Positions 1-5,511 of a DNA stretch of 5,511 nt are shown here, piece by piece. Below the pieces are notes generated by a model that was given only the letters and a program-made list of their open reading frames with translations, was not told where the DNA came from and did not search any database. Made by a program: the position numbers and the translations under genes. The stretch comes from Flavobacteriaceae bacterium (lineage in GTDB: Bacteria; Bacteroidota; Bacteroidia; Flavobacteriales; Flavobacteriaceae), in contig JAAZUX010000064.1 of the NCBI GenBank assembly GCA_018623955.1, positions 1 to 5,511 of the forward strand, given 5' to 3'. Numbering within the stretch: the first letter of the stretch is position 1; every line of letters begins with the position of its first letter.

Positions 1-760
1 ATATCCCACCATCTACATAGAGGATTTGTCCATTGACAAAATCACTGGCCTTGGCACTGAGGAATACCGCTGCTCCTTGCAACTCATCAGGGTCTCCCCA
101 CACTCCGGCAGGAGTTCTGTTGACGATAAATTCATTGAATGGGTGACCGTCTACCCGTATGGGTTTTGTCTGTTCGGTCGCAAAATAACCCGGGCCAATA
201 CCGTTGACCTGAATGTTATGGGGCGCCCATTCGACACACATGTTTTGGGTCAGCATTTTCAATCCTCCCTTGGCAGCAGCATAGGCCCCAACGGTATTTC
301 TGCCCAGTTCGCTCATCATGGAGCAAATGTTGATGATCTTACCTGCTTTGCGTTGGATCATTCCTTTGACCACCGCTTTGGAAACGATAAAAGGACTGAC
401 CAAATCAACTTTGATGACCTGCTCAAAATCGGCCACCTCCATGTCCACCAGTGGCGTGCGTTTGATGATCCCGGCATTATTAACCAAAATATCAATGGGG
501 CCCACTTCATTCTCAATTCTTGCGATTGCCTTTTGGACTTCCTCTTCATTGGTTACATCAAAACGATAGCCAAAAGCTTGAATTCCTTCGGCCTTGAAAG
601 CGGCTACGGCCTTGTCAATTTTTTCTTGAGAGCTGTTGCCATTAATGACTACAGTGGCTCCGGCCTGACCAATACCTTTGGCCATAGCCATTCCCAGCCC
701 GTGCGTAGCACCAGTAACCAAAGCGACCTTTCCGGTCAAATCAAATAGAGAAGTGCTCAT
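1..760 (-). CDS. kduD: SDR-family sugar-acid dehydrogenase in the KduD position (2,5-diketo-3-deoxygluconate reductase / gluconate 5-dehydrogenase-like), 3' end cut by window
   Basis: Read in the sequence: 253 codons without a stop from ATG at 758-760 to the left edge, ending in VDGGI. SDRs of this type run about 258-265 residues, so only about 5-12 residues are missing. The Rossmann cofactor motif TGATHGLG is at residues 16-23, NNAG at 94-97, catalytic Ser147, and Tyr160/Lys164 in YAAAK. The usual tetrad Asn is replaced by Asp119 (VDL). The end of the second strand reads INGN (39-42) with no acidic residue, which weakly favours NADPH. The stretch INICSMMSELGR (143-154) resembles gluconate 5-dehydrogenase (IdnO) more than E. 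coli KduD, so homology alone would give the name gluconate 5-dehydrogenase. The context, four bases after kduI and in a cluster with kdgK and eda, argues that it reduces 2,5-diketo-3-deoxygluconate to KDG in the cytoplasm. The SDR family and sugar-acid class are secure; the substrate is inferred. A DEH reductase role (alginate monomer) is the main alternative. Confidence 0.85.
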   Translation of the reverse strand, partial: MSTSLFDLTGKVALVTGATHGLGMAMAKGIGQAGATVVINGNSSQEKIDKAVAAFKAEGIQAFGYRFDVTNEEEVQKAIARIENEVGPIDILVNNAGIIKRTPLVDMEVADFEQVIKVDLVSPFIVSKAVVKGMIQRKAGKIINICSMMSELGRNTVGAYAAAKGGLKMLTQNMCVEWAPHNIQVNGIGPGYFATEQTKPIRVDGHPFNEFIVNRTPAGVWGDPDELQGAAVFLSAKASDFVNGQILYVDGGI

Positions 761-771
761 ACTTTTATCTT
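761..771 (-). promoter_or_regulatory. kduI-SDR junction: stop codon inside an AAGATAA purine-rich start leader
   Basis: On the coding strand the last Arg codon and stop of kduI (AGA TAA) form AAGATAA, followed by AAGT and the SDR ATG. No GGAGG-like sequence is present. The A-rich leader and the four-base gap suggest translational coupling, which is inferred. Confidence 0.4.
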
Positions 772-1607
772 AAATTGGGGATAGGACAACCGTCCATGTC
801 ACCGTAGTCTAAATTTTCTCCGGCCATTCCCCATATAAAGGTATAATTGGAAGTTCCCGATCCGGCATGAATCGACCAAGGGGGTGAAATGACAGCTTGT
901 TCGTTGGTCATCCACAGGTGCCGGGTTTCATCGGTGGCGCCCATAAAATGGCAGACCGCCTGATCTTGCGGCACTTCGAAGTAGAAATAAACTTCCATTC
1001 GACGATCGTGGACATGGGCGGGCATGGTATTCCAAACCGACCCAGAAGCCAACTCAGTCATCCCCATTTGCAATTGACAACTCTTGACTATGCTGTTGAC
1101 AATGAGTTTTCTGATGGTTCTGGCATTGGAAGTTTCCGCTGATCCCAGTTCGACGATTTCGGCTTGGTCTCTCCCTACTTTCTGAGTGGGATAGGCATGA
1201 TGTGCCGGAGCAGAATTGAGGTAAAATTTAGCCGGTGTATTGGAATCCTCACTGGAAAAATGTACTTCTTTGATTCCCCTACCCAGGTAGAGCGCCTCTT
1301 TGTAATCCAACGGATAAGTTTCCCCATCGGCCGATACCGTTCCTTTGCCTCCCACATTGATGATGCCCATTTCTCTGCGCTCGAGAAAGAAATCTGATTT
1401 AAGGGGTTCCAAGGTGTCCAAAAAGACACTTCCCGAAGTGGGAATAACACCTCCGGCCATATAGCGATCGTAGTGGGTATAGACCCAGTTCACCGTATCG
1501 GTTCCAAATACTTGTTCGATTAAAAATTCATCTCGTAAGGCCTGAGTACCCATTTGGTTGGTTTCTCTCTGCCACACAGCATAGCGCACTTGGTAATTGT
1601 TATTCAT
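765..1607 (-). CDS. kduI: 5-keto-4-deoxyuronate isomerase (4-deoxy-L-threo-5-hexosulose-uronate ketol-isomerase)
   Basis: KduI converts 5-keto-4-deoxyuronate, the ring-opened form of unsaturated uronates released by pectin or glycosaminoglycan breakdown, into 3-deoxy-D-glycero-2,5-hexodiulosonate in the cytoplasm. The protein has 280 residues, against 278 in E. coli, and has the family's double-cupin layout. The zinc ligands are all present: His198, His200 and Glu205 in the block AHVHDRRMEVYFYF, and His247 in PPWSIHAG, each shifted by two from the E. coli positions (196, 198, 203, 245). The C-terminal block from about 255 to 277 (FIWGMAGENLDYGDMD) is also characteristic. The start is well placed: ATG lies one base after the aldolase stop codon, and the alternative Met19 would remove the conserved N-terminal strand. 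It is complete and shows no missing residue. It is followed four bases later by its pathway partner, the KduD-type dehydrogenase. It is the gene that most clearly separates this cluster from a pure alginate cluster. Confidence 0.96.
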   Translation of the reverse strand: MNNNYQVRYAVWQRETNQMGTQALRDEFLIEQVFGTDTVNWVYTHYDRYMAGGVIPTSGSVFLDTLEPLKSDFFLERREMGIINVGGKGTVSADGETYPLDYKEALYLGRGIKEVHFSSEDSNTPAKFYLNSAPAHHAYPTQKVGRDQAEIVELGSAETSNARTIRKLIVNSIVKSCQLQMGMTELASGSVWNTMPAHVHDRRMEVYFYFEVPQDQAVCHFMGATDETRHLWMTNEQAVISPPWSIHAGSGTSNYTFIWGMAGENLDYGDMDGCPIPNLR

Positions 1608-1627
1608 TTTACTGTCTTATTTTTTTT
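1608..1627 (-). promoter_or_regulatory. eda-kduI junction: A-rich leader with one-base gap
   Basis: The coding strand carries eight A residues (1620-1627), then TAAGACAG, the eda stop TAA, one A and the kduI ATG. The AAGACA at 1613-1618 takes the place of a Shine-Dalgarno sequence five bases before the start. The one-base gap favours coupled reinitiation after eda; this is inferred from spacing. Confidence 0.4.
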
Positions 1628-2277
1628 ATCAATTTAAGGGTTTCTGCGACTTTTGCTTTGAGTCCTTCATAGTCTCCACTGGCCAAAACCTCTTTGGAGA
1701 TTAATTTAGAACCCATTCCCACACAAGTAACTCCTGCATCAAACCATCCCCTGAGATTATCTTCTTCCGTACTGACTCCACCGGTGGGCATGATGCTTGT
1801 CCAGGGTTGTGGACCTTTAATGGCTTTGACAAAACCGGGGCCGTAGGTACTCCCGGGAAAGAGTTTTACGATTTCACCCCCCAACTCTTCGGCTTTTGCA
1901 ATCTCGGTAAGGGAACCACATCCGGCAGACCACAGTACTTTTCTGCGATTACACACCACAGCAATGTCCTCTCTCAGCACAGGGGTCACAATAAAATTAG
2001 CTCCCAATTGCATATAAAGCGAGGCAGCGGCTGCATCGGTCACAGAGCCTACCCCCATGATCATATCGGGCAATTCAGACAATACATATCGATTGAGCTC
2101 ATCGAATATTTGATGGGCAAAGTCGCCTCTGCTAGTAAATTCTAACAATCTTGCGCCCCCTTCGTAACAGGCTTTTAATGTTTTTTTTGCGATCTCAATG
2201 TCGCTGTGATAAAAAAGGGGAACCATTCCGGTCTCTGCCATTTTTGCTGCGACTTCTATACGGGTAAATTTTGCCAT
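1609..2277 (-). CDS. eda: 2-keto-3-deoxy-6-phosphogluconate / 4-hydroxy-2-oxoglutarate aldolase (class I)
   Basis: This aldolase cleaves KDPG to pyruvate and glyceraldehyde 3-phosphate and is the last step of the pathway encoded here; many family members also act on 4-hydroxy-2-oxoglutarate. The 222 residues form a single TIM barrel of normal length. Visible family residues are Glu46 (LLEFTSRG, the general acid/base), the GVGS turn at 75-78, TPV at 98-100, the Schiff-base lysine Lys138 in VKLFPG, and the phosphate-binding loops PTGGV at 164-168 and GMGS at 187-190. The loop after the sixth strand reads WSAGCGSLTE (116-125), where E. coli Eda has a Pro-Gly pair; this looks like a lineage variant, not damage. 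The ATG at 2275-2277 is two bases after the kdgK stop and gives the expected N-terminus. The gene ends in an A-rich stretch (eight A on the coding strand, 1620-1627) just before kduI. The symbol kdgA is also used in uronate clusters of Bacteroidota. Confidence 0.95.
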   Translation of the reverse strand: MAKFTRIEVAAKMAETGMVPLFYHSDIEIAKKTLKACYEGGARLLEFTSRGDFAHQIFDELNRYVLSELPDMIMGVGSVTDAAAASLYMQLGANFIVTPVLREDIAVVCNRRKVLWSAGCGSLTEIAKAEELGGEIVKLFPGSTYGPGFVKAIKGPQPWTSIMPTGGVSTEEDNLRGWFDAGVTCVGMGSKLISKEVLASGDYEGLKAKVAETLKLIKKIRQ

Positions 2278-2286
2278 AATTATCTT
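2278..2286 (-). promoter_or_regulatory. kdgK-eda junction: AAGATAA leader with two-base gap
   Basis: The last Arg codon and stop of kdgK (AGA TAA) again make AAGATAA on the coding strand (2280-2286), followed by TT and the eda ATG. This is the same seven-base sequence as at the kduI-SDR junction. It may act as a weak purine-rich ribosome contact combined with the stop codon. Confidence 0.4.
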
Positions 2287-3320
2287 GCTACACGGCCACT
2301 GGCGTCACCGCTCATTAATTTTTCTACTTCAGCTACGGTGACCAAATTGGCATCGCCCTTGATGGTGTGTTTTAAACAGGAGGCGGCCACTGCAAAGTTC
2401 AATGCATTCTGATCGTCCTCAGGGTATTGTAACAAGCCATAAATCAATCCTCCCATAAAGGAGTCACCCCCTCCTACTCTGTCCACAATGTGGGTGATTT
2501 GGTATTCGGGACTGGTGTAGATGTTTTGTCCATCGTAAAGTATTCCCGCCCAAGTATTGTGAGAAGCGGAAATGGAACCTCTAAGGGTGGTGATCACTTT
2601 TTTGGCTTTGGGAAATTTTTTCATCATTTGCTCACATACCGACTGAAAAGCCTCGGCTTTGACCTGATCCCCTTGGGTGGTGATGTCCAATCCTTCGGGT
2701 TTGATCCCAAAGTGTTTTTCGGCATCCTCCTCATTACCAAGAATGATATCACAATAGGAGGTCAACTCGGTCATGATGGGTTCTGAGGGTTGGCCGTACT
2801 TCCAAAGTTTGGCGCGATAATTCAAATCTGTAGAAACGGTAATTCCCTTTTCACTGGCGATTTTTACGGCTTCCAAACAAGCATCGGCAGCTCCTTGAGA
2901 AATGGCTGGGGTGATTCCCGTCCAGTGGAACCAACTGACTCCCTCGAATACAGCCTCCCAATCAATCATTCCGGCAGTGATCTCTGCCATGGCAGAGTGG
3001 GCACGGTCATAAACGACCTTACTGCCTCTGCTCACCGCTCCAGTTTCCAAAAAGTAAATCCCCAGACGGTCGCCCCCATGGGCAATGTGCTGGGTGCTTA
3101 CCCCTCTTTTTCGCATTTCCATCATGGCACAAGCGCCCAAATCGTTTTGAGGCAAACGGGTTACAAATTCAACAGGAACACCATAATTGGCAAGGGATAC
3201 AGCAACATTGGATTCACCCCCTCCGTAGACCACATCAAAACTGTTGGCCTGGGAGAATCTCAAATTGCCGGGAGGTGAGAGTCTTAACATGATCTCACCG
3301 AAGGTCACTACTTTTTTCAT
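2280..3320 (-). CDS. kdgK: 2-keto-3-deoxygluconate kinase (PfkB/ribokinase family)
   Basis: KdgK phosphorylates 2-keto-3-deoxygluconate with ATP to KDPG in the cytoplasm. The 346-residue protein opens with KKVVTFGEIMLRLSPPG, typical of this group. It carries the first PfkB signature around GGGESNVAVSLANYG (33-47) and the second around DRVGGGDSFMGGLIYG (280-295), with the GGGD anion hole and catalytic base Asp286. Tyr89 (GIYFLETG), Arg106 (VVYDRAHSA) and Arg169 (DLNYRAKLW) match positions that contact the KDG carboxylate and hydroxyls in characterised KDG kinases, so KDG is favoured over other sugars. The start chosen is ATG at 3318-3320, four bases after the stop of the upstream gene. An in-frame ATG at 3354-3356 would add 12 residues (MKIPFKLILNKF) before the first beta strand and overlap the upstream gene by 32 bases, which is less likely. 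The aldolase follows after two bases and uses its product directly. Confidence 0.94.
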   Translation of the reverse strand: MKKVVTFGEIMLRLSPPGNLRFSQANSFDVVYGGGESNVAVSLANYGVPVEFVTRLPQNDLGACAMMEMRKRGVSTQHIAHGGDRLGIYFLETGAVSRGSKVVYDRAHSAMAEITAGMIDWEAVFEGVSWFHWTGITPAISQGAADACLEAVKIASEKGITVSTDLNYRAKLWKYGQPSEPIMTELTSYCDIILGNEEDAEKHFGIKPEGLDITTQGDQVKAEAFQSVCEQMMKKFPKAKKVITTLRGSISASHNTWAGILYDGQNIYTSPEYQITHIVDRVGGGDSFMGGLIYGLLQYPEDDQNALNFAVAASCLKHTIKGDANLVTVAEVEKLMSGDASGRVAR

Positions 3321-3324
3321 GAAT

Positions 3325-4491
3325 TTATTTAATATTAATTTGAATGGGATTTTCAATTTTTATTGCCAAGTCATCCAAGTGCTTTTCCCAAGCTTGGTGA
3401 TCCGCAAATTGTTTGCTTTCAGACCAGTAAAATCCTACATAATAGACCAATGACTGGTCTAAAACTTTTAAATCTAAAAATACATGATTTTGATCTTTTA
3501 TTTGGGGGTTGTATTGGTGTTGACTTTTAAAATACTTTTGGGGGGTCAAAATCACATTACTCAGTGTGGTTTCAAAATGATCTTGTTTAAAGATAAGGAG
3601 ATTGTTCTTGTCTAAAATGGTGCCATTATTTTCCTGCAATGAAATTCCGGCAGCAATATGATCCGTTCCCTGAATGGAAACCTCAATTTTCATCAGGTTG
3701 TTTCCGTAATCTAAACTGATGGTTTTTTGTTCTTTGATCATTCCCTGAGGGCCTTGCCAATCGGCGTAATCCAATTGAAAAAGCGTTCGCAAAGGTCCTG
3801 TGGCTAAGGTTTTGTGAGCGGTAAAATTTTTGGATACAAAATACTGATCATCTGCTCCTTTAATGGCCAAGCCTCCCGCACCCCTGCTGATGCCCACATG
3901 GTAGTTGTCCAGTCCTTCCCCGTGTTCTTCGTGATAGCTGATGCCCTGCTCTTCACTGGCTTTATACCATTTATTGATGACGGGATAACTAACTTTTTTT
4001 AACCAACAATCAATACCACTGGAGATGAGTCCCCCCTCTTTTCCTTCCTCCACCAAAGCTTGGGCCGCAGGACCGTAGGTTCTGAAGGCTACCCTGTCAT
4101 TTTCCCAAGTGTAATCGTCAATTCGGGTGGGTACAATTCTGGAATAGCAATACTCCACAACTTCCGACCTATCCAGCTGTTCTTTCAAATAATAGGTCTT
4201 TTCTGATGATGGAGCCATATGGGCTTGAAAAATGAGTTGATCCATTTTTCCGTCTTGGTCGACATCGATCAATTGAGTGATCAGAAAAGTATTTTCTGAA
4301 GGATCATAGACCCCAATATTTTCAATATTAGCGGACAAATGTCCGGGCAAGTCTGCTATCGAAATCTCAACGGTTTCGTTTTGACGCTCAACACTGAGGT
4401 TGTTGGTCAAATGAATACTGAACGGAGCCTGAGTGCATGAAGCTAAAAGACAGGTCAGACCCAACAGTTGAATGGTTTTGTTAGATATCAT
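3325..4491 (-). CDS. DUF4861 family lipoprotein, function unknown, uronate-cluster associated
   Basis: The 388-residue protein begins with a lipoprotein signal: a short polar start, a hydrophobic stretch (about residues 8-18) and the lipobox LASC with lipidated Cys19. TQAPFS follows without the acidic run that marks surface-exposed Bacteroidota lipoproteins, so a periplasm-facing location is likelier. I recognise the DUF4861 family from its general pattern: an opening resembling TNNLSVERQNE (29-39), a loop DVDQDGKMD (76-84), WENDRVAFRTYGPA (129-142), GIDCW (159-163), EEHGEGLDNYHVG (188-200) and a beta-rich C-terminal half. No reaction can be assigned. The conserved-looking His187, His190, Glu192, Asp195, Tyr197 and His198 could form a binding or catalytic site; this is inference. 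It lies 23 bases after the TRAP permease and 4 bases before kdgK, so it is co-transcribed with uronate uptake and catabolism. A role in trimming or binding uronate oligosaccharides in the periplasm is plausible but unproven. The last third is locally AT-rich (about 28% GC at 3421-3540). Confidence 0.88.
   Translation of the reverse strand: MISNKTIQLLGLTCLLASCTQAPFSIHLTNNLSVERQNETVEISIADLPGHLSANIENIGVYDPSENTFLITQLIDVDQDGKMDQLIFQAHMAPSSEKTYYLKEQLDRSEVVEYCYSRIVPTRIDDYTWENDRVAFRTYGPAAQALVEEGKEGGLISSGIDCWLKKVSYPVINKWYKASEEQGISYHEEHGEGLDNYHVGISRGAGGLAIKGADDQYFVSKNFTAHKTLATGPLRTLFQLDYADWQGPQGMIKEQKTISLDYGNNLMKIEVSIQGTDHIAAGISLQENNGTILDKNNLLIFKQDHFETTLSNVILTPQKYFKSQHQYNPQIKDQNHVFLDLKVLDQSLVYYVGFYWSESKQFADHQAWEKHLDDLAIKIENPIQINIK
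4240..4266 (-). other. EF-hand/dockerin-like Ca2+ loop coded in the DUF4861 gene
   Basis: Residues 76-84 read DVDQDGKMD, followed by QL. The Asp76, Asp78, Asp80-Gly81 and Asp84 spacing fits the DxDxDGxxD pattern of isolated calcium loops found in extracytoplasmic proteins. It sits between two predicted beta strands (FLITQLI before, LIFQAHM after), without the flanking helices of a full EF-hand. Metal binding is inferred from the pattern alone. Confidence 0.55.
4435..4491 (-). other. Lipoprotein signal peptide of the DUF4861 protein
   Basis: Residues 1-19 of the DUF4861 protein have Lys5 in the n-region, a hydrophobic core IQLLGLTCLL, and the lipobox L16-A17-S18-C19. Signal peptidase II would cut before Cys19. 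This also supports the ATG at 4489-4491 as the true start. The residues after Cys19 are uncharged, which argues against the Bacteroidota surface-export signal. Confidence 0.85.
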
Positions 4492-4514
4492 AATGTTCCG
4501 TTTTATTTAATTAT

Positions 4515-5511
4515 TTACACTCCAAAGAATTCAGGAAGCCATAAACTTAATTGGGGTATATAGGTTACCAAAAATAAGGATAAAATCATAACCAGAAACA
4601 GGGGGATTAAGGGTTTAATGACTTTTGTAATCGTTGTTTTTGCAATCCCAACTCCAACGAATAAAACAGAGCCCACCGGTGGGGTACAAAGTCCTATACA
4701 GAGATTGAGCATGAGAACGATACCAAAATGCGTTGGGTCCATTCCCAAAGCAGTAACAATGGGTAGGAAAATAGGCGTGAAAATCAAAACTGCCGGAGTA
4801 GCGTCCATAAAAACTCCCACCATCAGAAGAATGAGGTTGATCATCAATAGGATGACAATCTTGTTGTCGCTGATGGACAACAAGGTATCACTGATATCTT
4901 GTGGAATATTCTCATAGGACAACACCCAGGACATACACATGGAAGCTCCAATGAGCAGCATCACAATGGCTGTGGTTTGTGAAGATTCTAAAATTACCTT
5001 GGGGAGGTCTTTAAAAGACAATTCTTTGTAATAAAAGGAGAGCAATACAGTATAAAGCACTGCTACGGCAGAAGCCTCCGTGGCGGTAAAGACTCCTCCA
5101 ATGATCCCTCCAATAACGATAACCAAAAGCAATAAACTCGGCAGTGCATCAATGAATTTTACAAACACCTCTTTGAGTGAAGAACGTTTTCCAACCGGAT
5201 ATTTGTTTTTTTTGGCCCATACCATGGCAACTATCATCATCAATAGTCCCGTGAGAATTCCGGGAATGTATCCGGCCAAAAACAAAGCCGCAATGGATAC
5301 TCCTCCACTGGCAAGGGAATACACAATCAGTGTGTTACTGGGAGGAATGACCAATCCGGTAGTGGATGAGGTAATGTTTACGGCAGCACCAAATTCCTTG
5401 GAATAGCCTTCTTTTTCCATTTCCGGTCCCAAAATGGTTCCCATGGCAGAGGCGGAGGCCATAGCAGATCCGGCTATGGCACCCATCAACATGGCGGATA
5501 CAATATTGATC
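4515..5511 (-). CDS. dctM: TRAP transporter large permease (DctM subunit), 5' end cut by window
   Basis: This is the membrane subunit that carries substrate across the inner membrane in a sodium-driven tripartite (TRAP) importer; it needs a small DctQ subunit and a periplasmic DctP binding protein, neither of which is in the window. The visible part has 331 codons and continues in frame to the right edge; DctM proteins are usually about 425-435 residues, so roughly 100 N-terminal residues are missing. The Met at 5490-5492 is internal (INIVSAMLMGAIAGSA), not the start. The two re-entrant hairpin signatures are present: SSTTGLVIPPSN at visible residues 48-59, and GLCTPPVGS in the last quarter. 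Strongly hydrophobic membrane segments fill the rest, for example around AALFLAGYIPGILTGLLMMI and the C-terminal LFLVMILSLFLVTYIP. TRAP importers typically carry carboxylated substrates, including uronates, and the co-transcribed uronate pathway suggests an unsaturated or keto-deoxy uronate. The substrate is inferred from context only. Confidence 0.94.
   Translation of the reverse strand, partial: INIVSAMLMGAIAGSAMASASAMGTILGPEMEKEGYSKEFGAAVNITSSTTGLVIPPSNTLIVYSLASGGVSIAALFLAGYIPGILTGLLMMIVAMVWAKKNKYPVGKRSSLKEVFVKFIDALPSLLLLVIVIGGIIGGVFTATEASAVAVLYTVLLSFYYKELSFKDLPKVILESSQTTAIVMLLIGASMCMSWVLSYENIPQDISDTLLSISDNKIVILLMINLILLMVGVFMDATPAVLIFTPIFLPIVTALGMDPTHFGIVLMLNLCIGLCTPPVGSVLFVGVGIAKTTITKVIKPLIPLFLVMILSLFLVTYIPQLSLWLPEFFGV

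Larger units (their letters stand above)
1..5511 (-). other. Putative single operon for uronate uptake and catabolism (dctM-DUF4861-kdgK-eda-kduI-SDR)
   Basis: All six genes lie on the minus strand with gaps of 23, 4, 2, 1 and 4 bases, and no space for internal promoters or terminators except inside genes. The products form a chain from import (TRAP) through KduI, the KduD-type SDR and KdgK to the aldolase. Gene order is not pathway order: kinase and aldolase come before isomerase and reductase. Both ends run out of the window, so the promoter, any regulator, dctP/dctQ and polymer-degrading enzymes may lie outside. Confidence 0.85.

Noticed and set aside
26..748. A 240-codon open frame on the plus strand opposite the SDR gene
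   Set aside because: It lies exactly antisense to an SDR gene with all catalytic motifs, its translation shows no recognisable domain, and it has no start context. It is a shadow frame.
1608..1627. Possible programmed frameshift at the eight-A run at the end of eda, fusing it to kduI
   Set aside because: A -1 slip reaches a TGA overlapping the kduI ATG, and a +1 slip meets TAA immediately after the run. Neither joins the two genes, and both proteins are already full length.
1620..1627. T-run on the plus strand as an intrinsic terminator
   Set aside because: On the transcribed strand it is an A-run inside eda, no stem precedes it, and no plus-strand gene ends there.
2790..3278. A 162-codon open frame on the plus strand opposite kdgK
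   Set aside because: It is antisense to the PfkB-family kinase, has no recognisable motif, and is explained by the codon use of the real gene.
4492..4514. Internal promoter or terminator in the 23-base gap before the DUF4861 gene
   Set aside because: The gap is AT-rich but too short for a Bacteroidota -33/-7 pair, and it has no hairpin. The genes on both sides read as one transcript.
5490..5492. ATG as the true start of the TRAP permease
   Set aside because: The frame stays open to the right edge and the residues before it (INIVSA) continue a conserved DctM segment; a 325-residue protein would lack the first membrane segments.
1..5511. A wholly new defence, mobile or RNA-based system
   Set aside because: Every stretch of more than about 25 bases is occupied by a gene of a recognisable family on one strand. 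No repeats, inverted ends, tRNA or structured RNA were seen. The only undescribed element is the DUF4861 protein.

Overview
The window is one densely packed minus-strand gene cluster for uronate catabolism, most likely from a marine or plant-associated member of the Bacteroidota (probably Flavobacteriia). This assignment is inferred from three things: the style of the proteins (a DUF4861 lipoprotein, an IdnO-like sugar-acid dehydrogenase, Bacteroidota-type Eda and KdgK), the moderate-to-low GC, and the A-rich translation starts without a strong Shine-Dalgarno sequence. No RNA gene, mobile element, CRISPR array or long intergenic stretch is visible.

In transcription order (right to left) the layout is: the C-terminal three quarters of a TRAP-transporter large permease (DctM; its start lies beyond the right edge), a DUF4861 lipoprotein of unknown function, 2-keto-3-deoxygluconate kinase (kdgK), KDPG/KHG aldolase (eda/kdgA), 4-deoxy-L-threo-5-hexosulose-uronate ketol-isomerase (kduI), and an SDR-family dehydrogenase in the kduD position, which runs off the left edge about 5-12 residues before its expected end. 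The gaps between genes are 23, 4, 2, 1 and 4 bases, so the six genes are almost certainly one transcript. No promoter or terminator for it lies in the window.

Together the genes form a nearly complete route. The TRAP system imports a uronate-type sugar acid. KduI isomerises 5-keto-4-deoxyuronate to 2,5-diketo-3-deoxygluconate. The SDR reduces that to 2-keto-3-deoxygluconate (KDG). KdgK phosphorylates KDG, and the aldolase splits KDPG into pyruvate and glyceraldehyde 3-phosphate. Having both KduI and a KduD-type reductase points to unsaturated uronates from pectin, ulvan or glycosaminoglycans rather than to the shorter alginate route, which does not need KduI. No polysaccharide lyase, glycoside hydrolase, SusC/D pair, KdgF or regulator is visible, so the polymer cannot be named from this window.

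The enzymes of the core pathway are ordinary. The least understood component is the DUF4861 lipoprotein, which sits between the importer and the cytoplasmic enzymes and carries a calcium-loop-like motif and a His/Glu/Asp/Tyr-rich conserved-looking block. It is the main candidate for undescribed biochemistry here.
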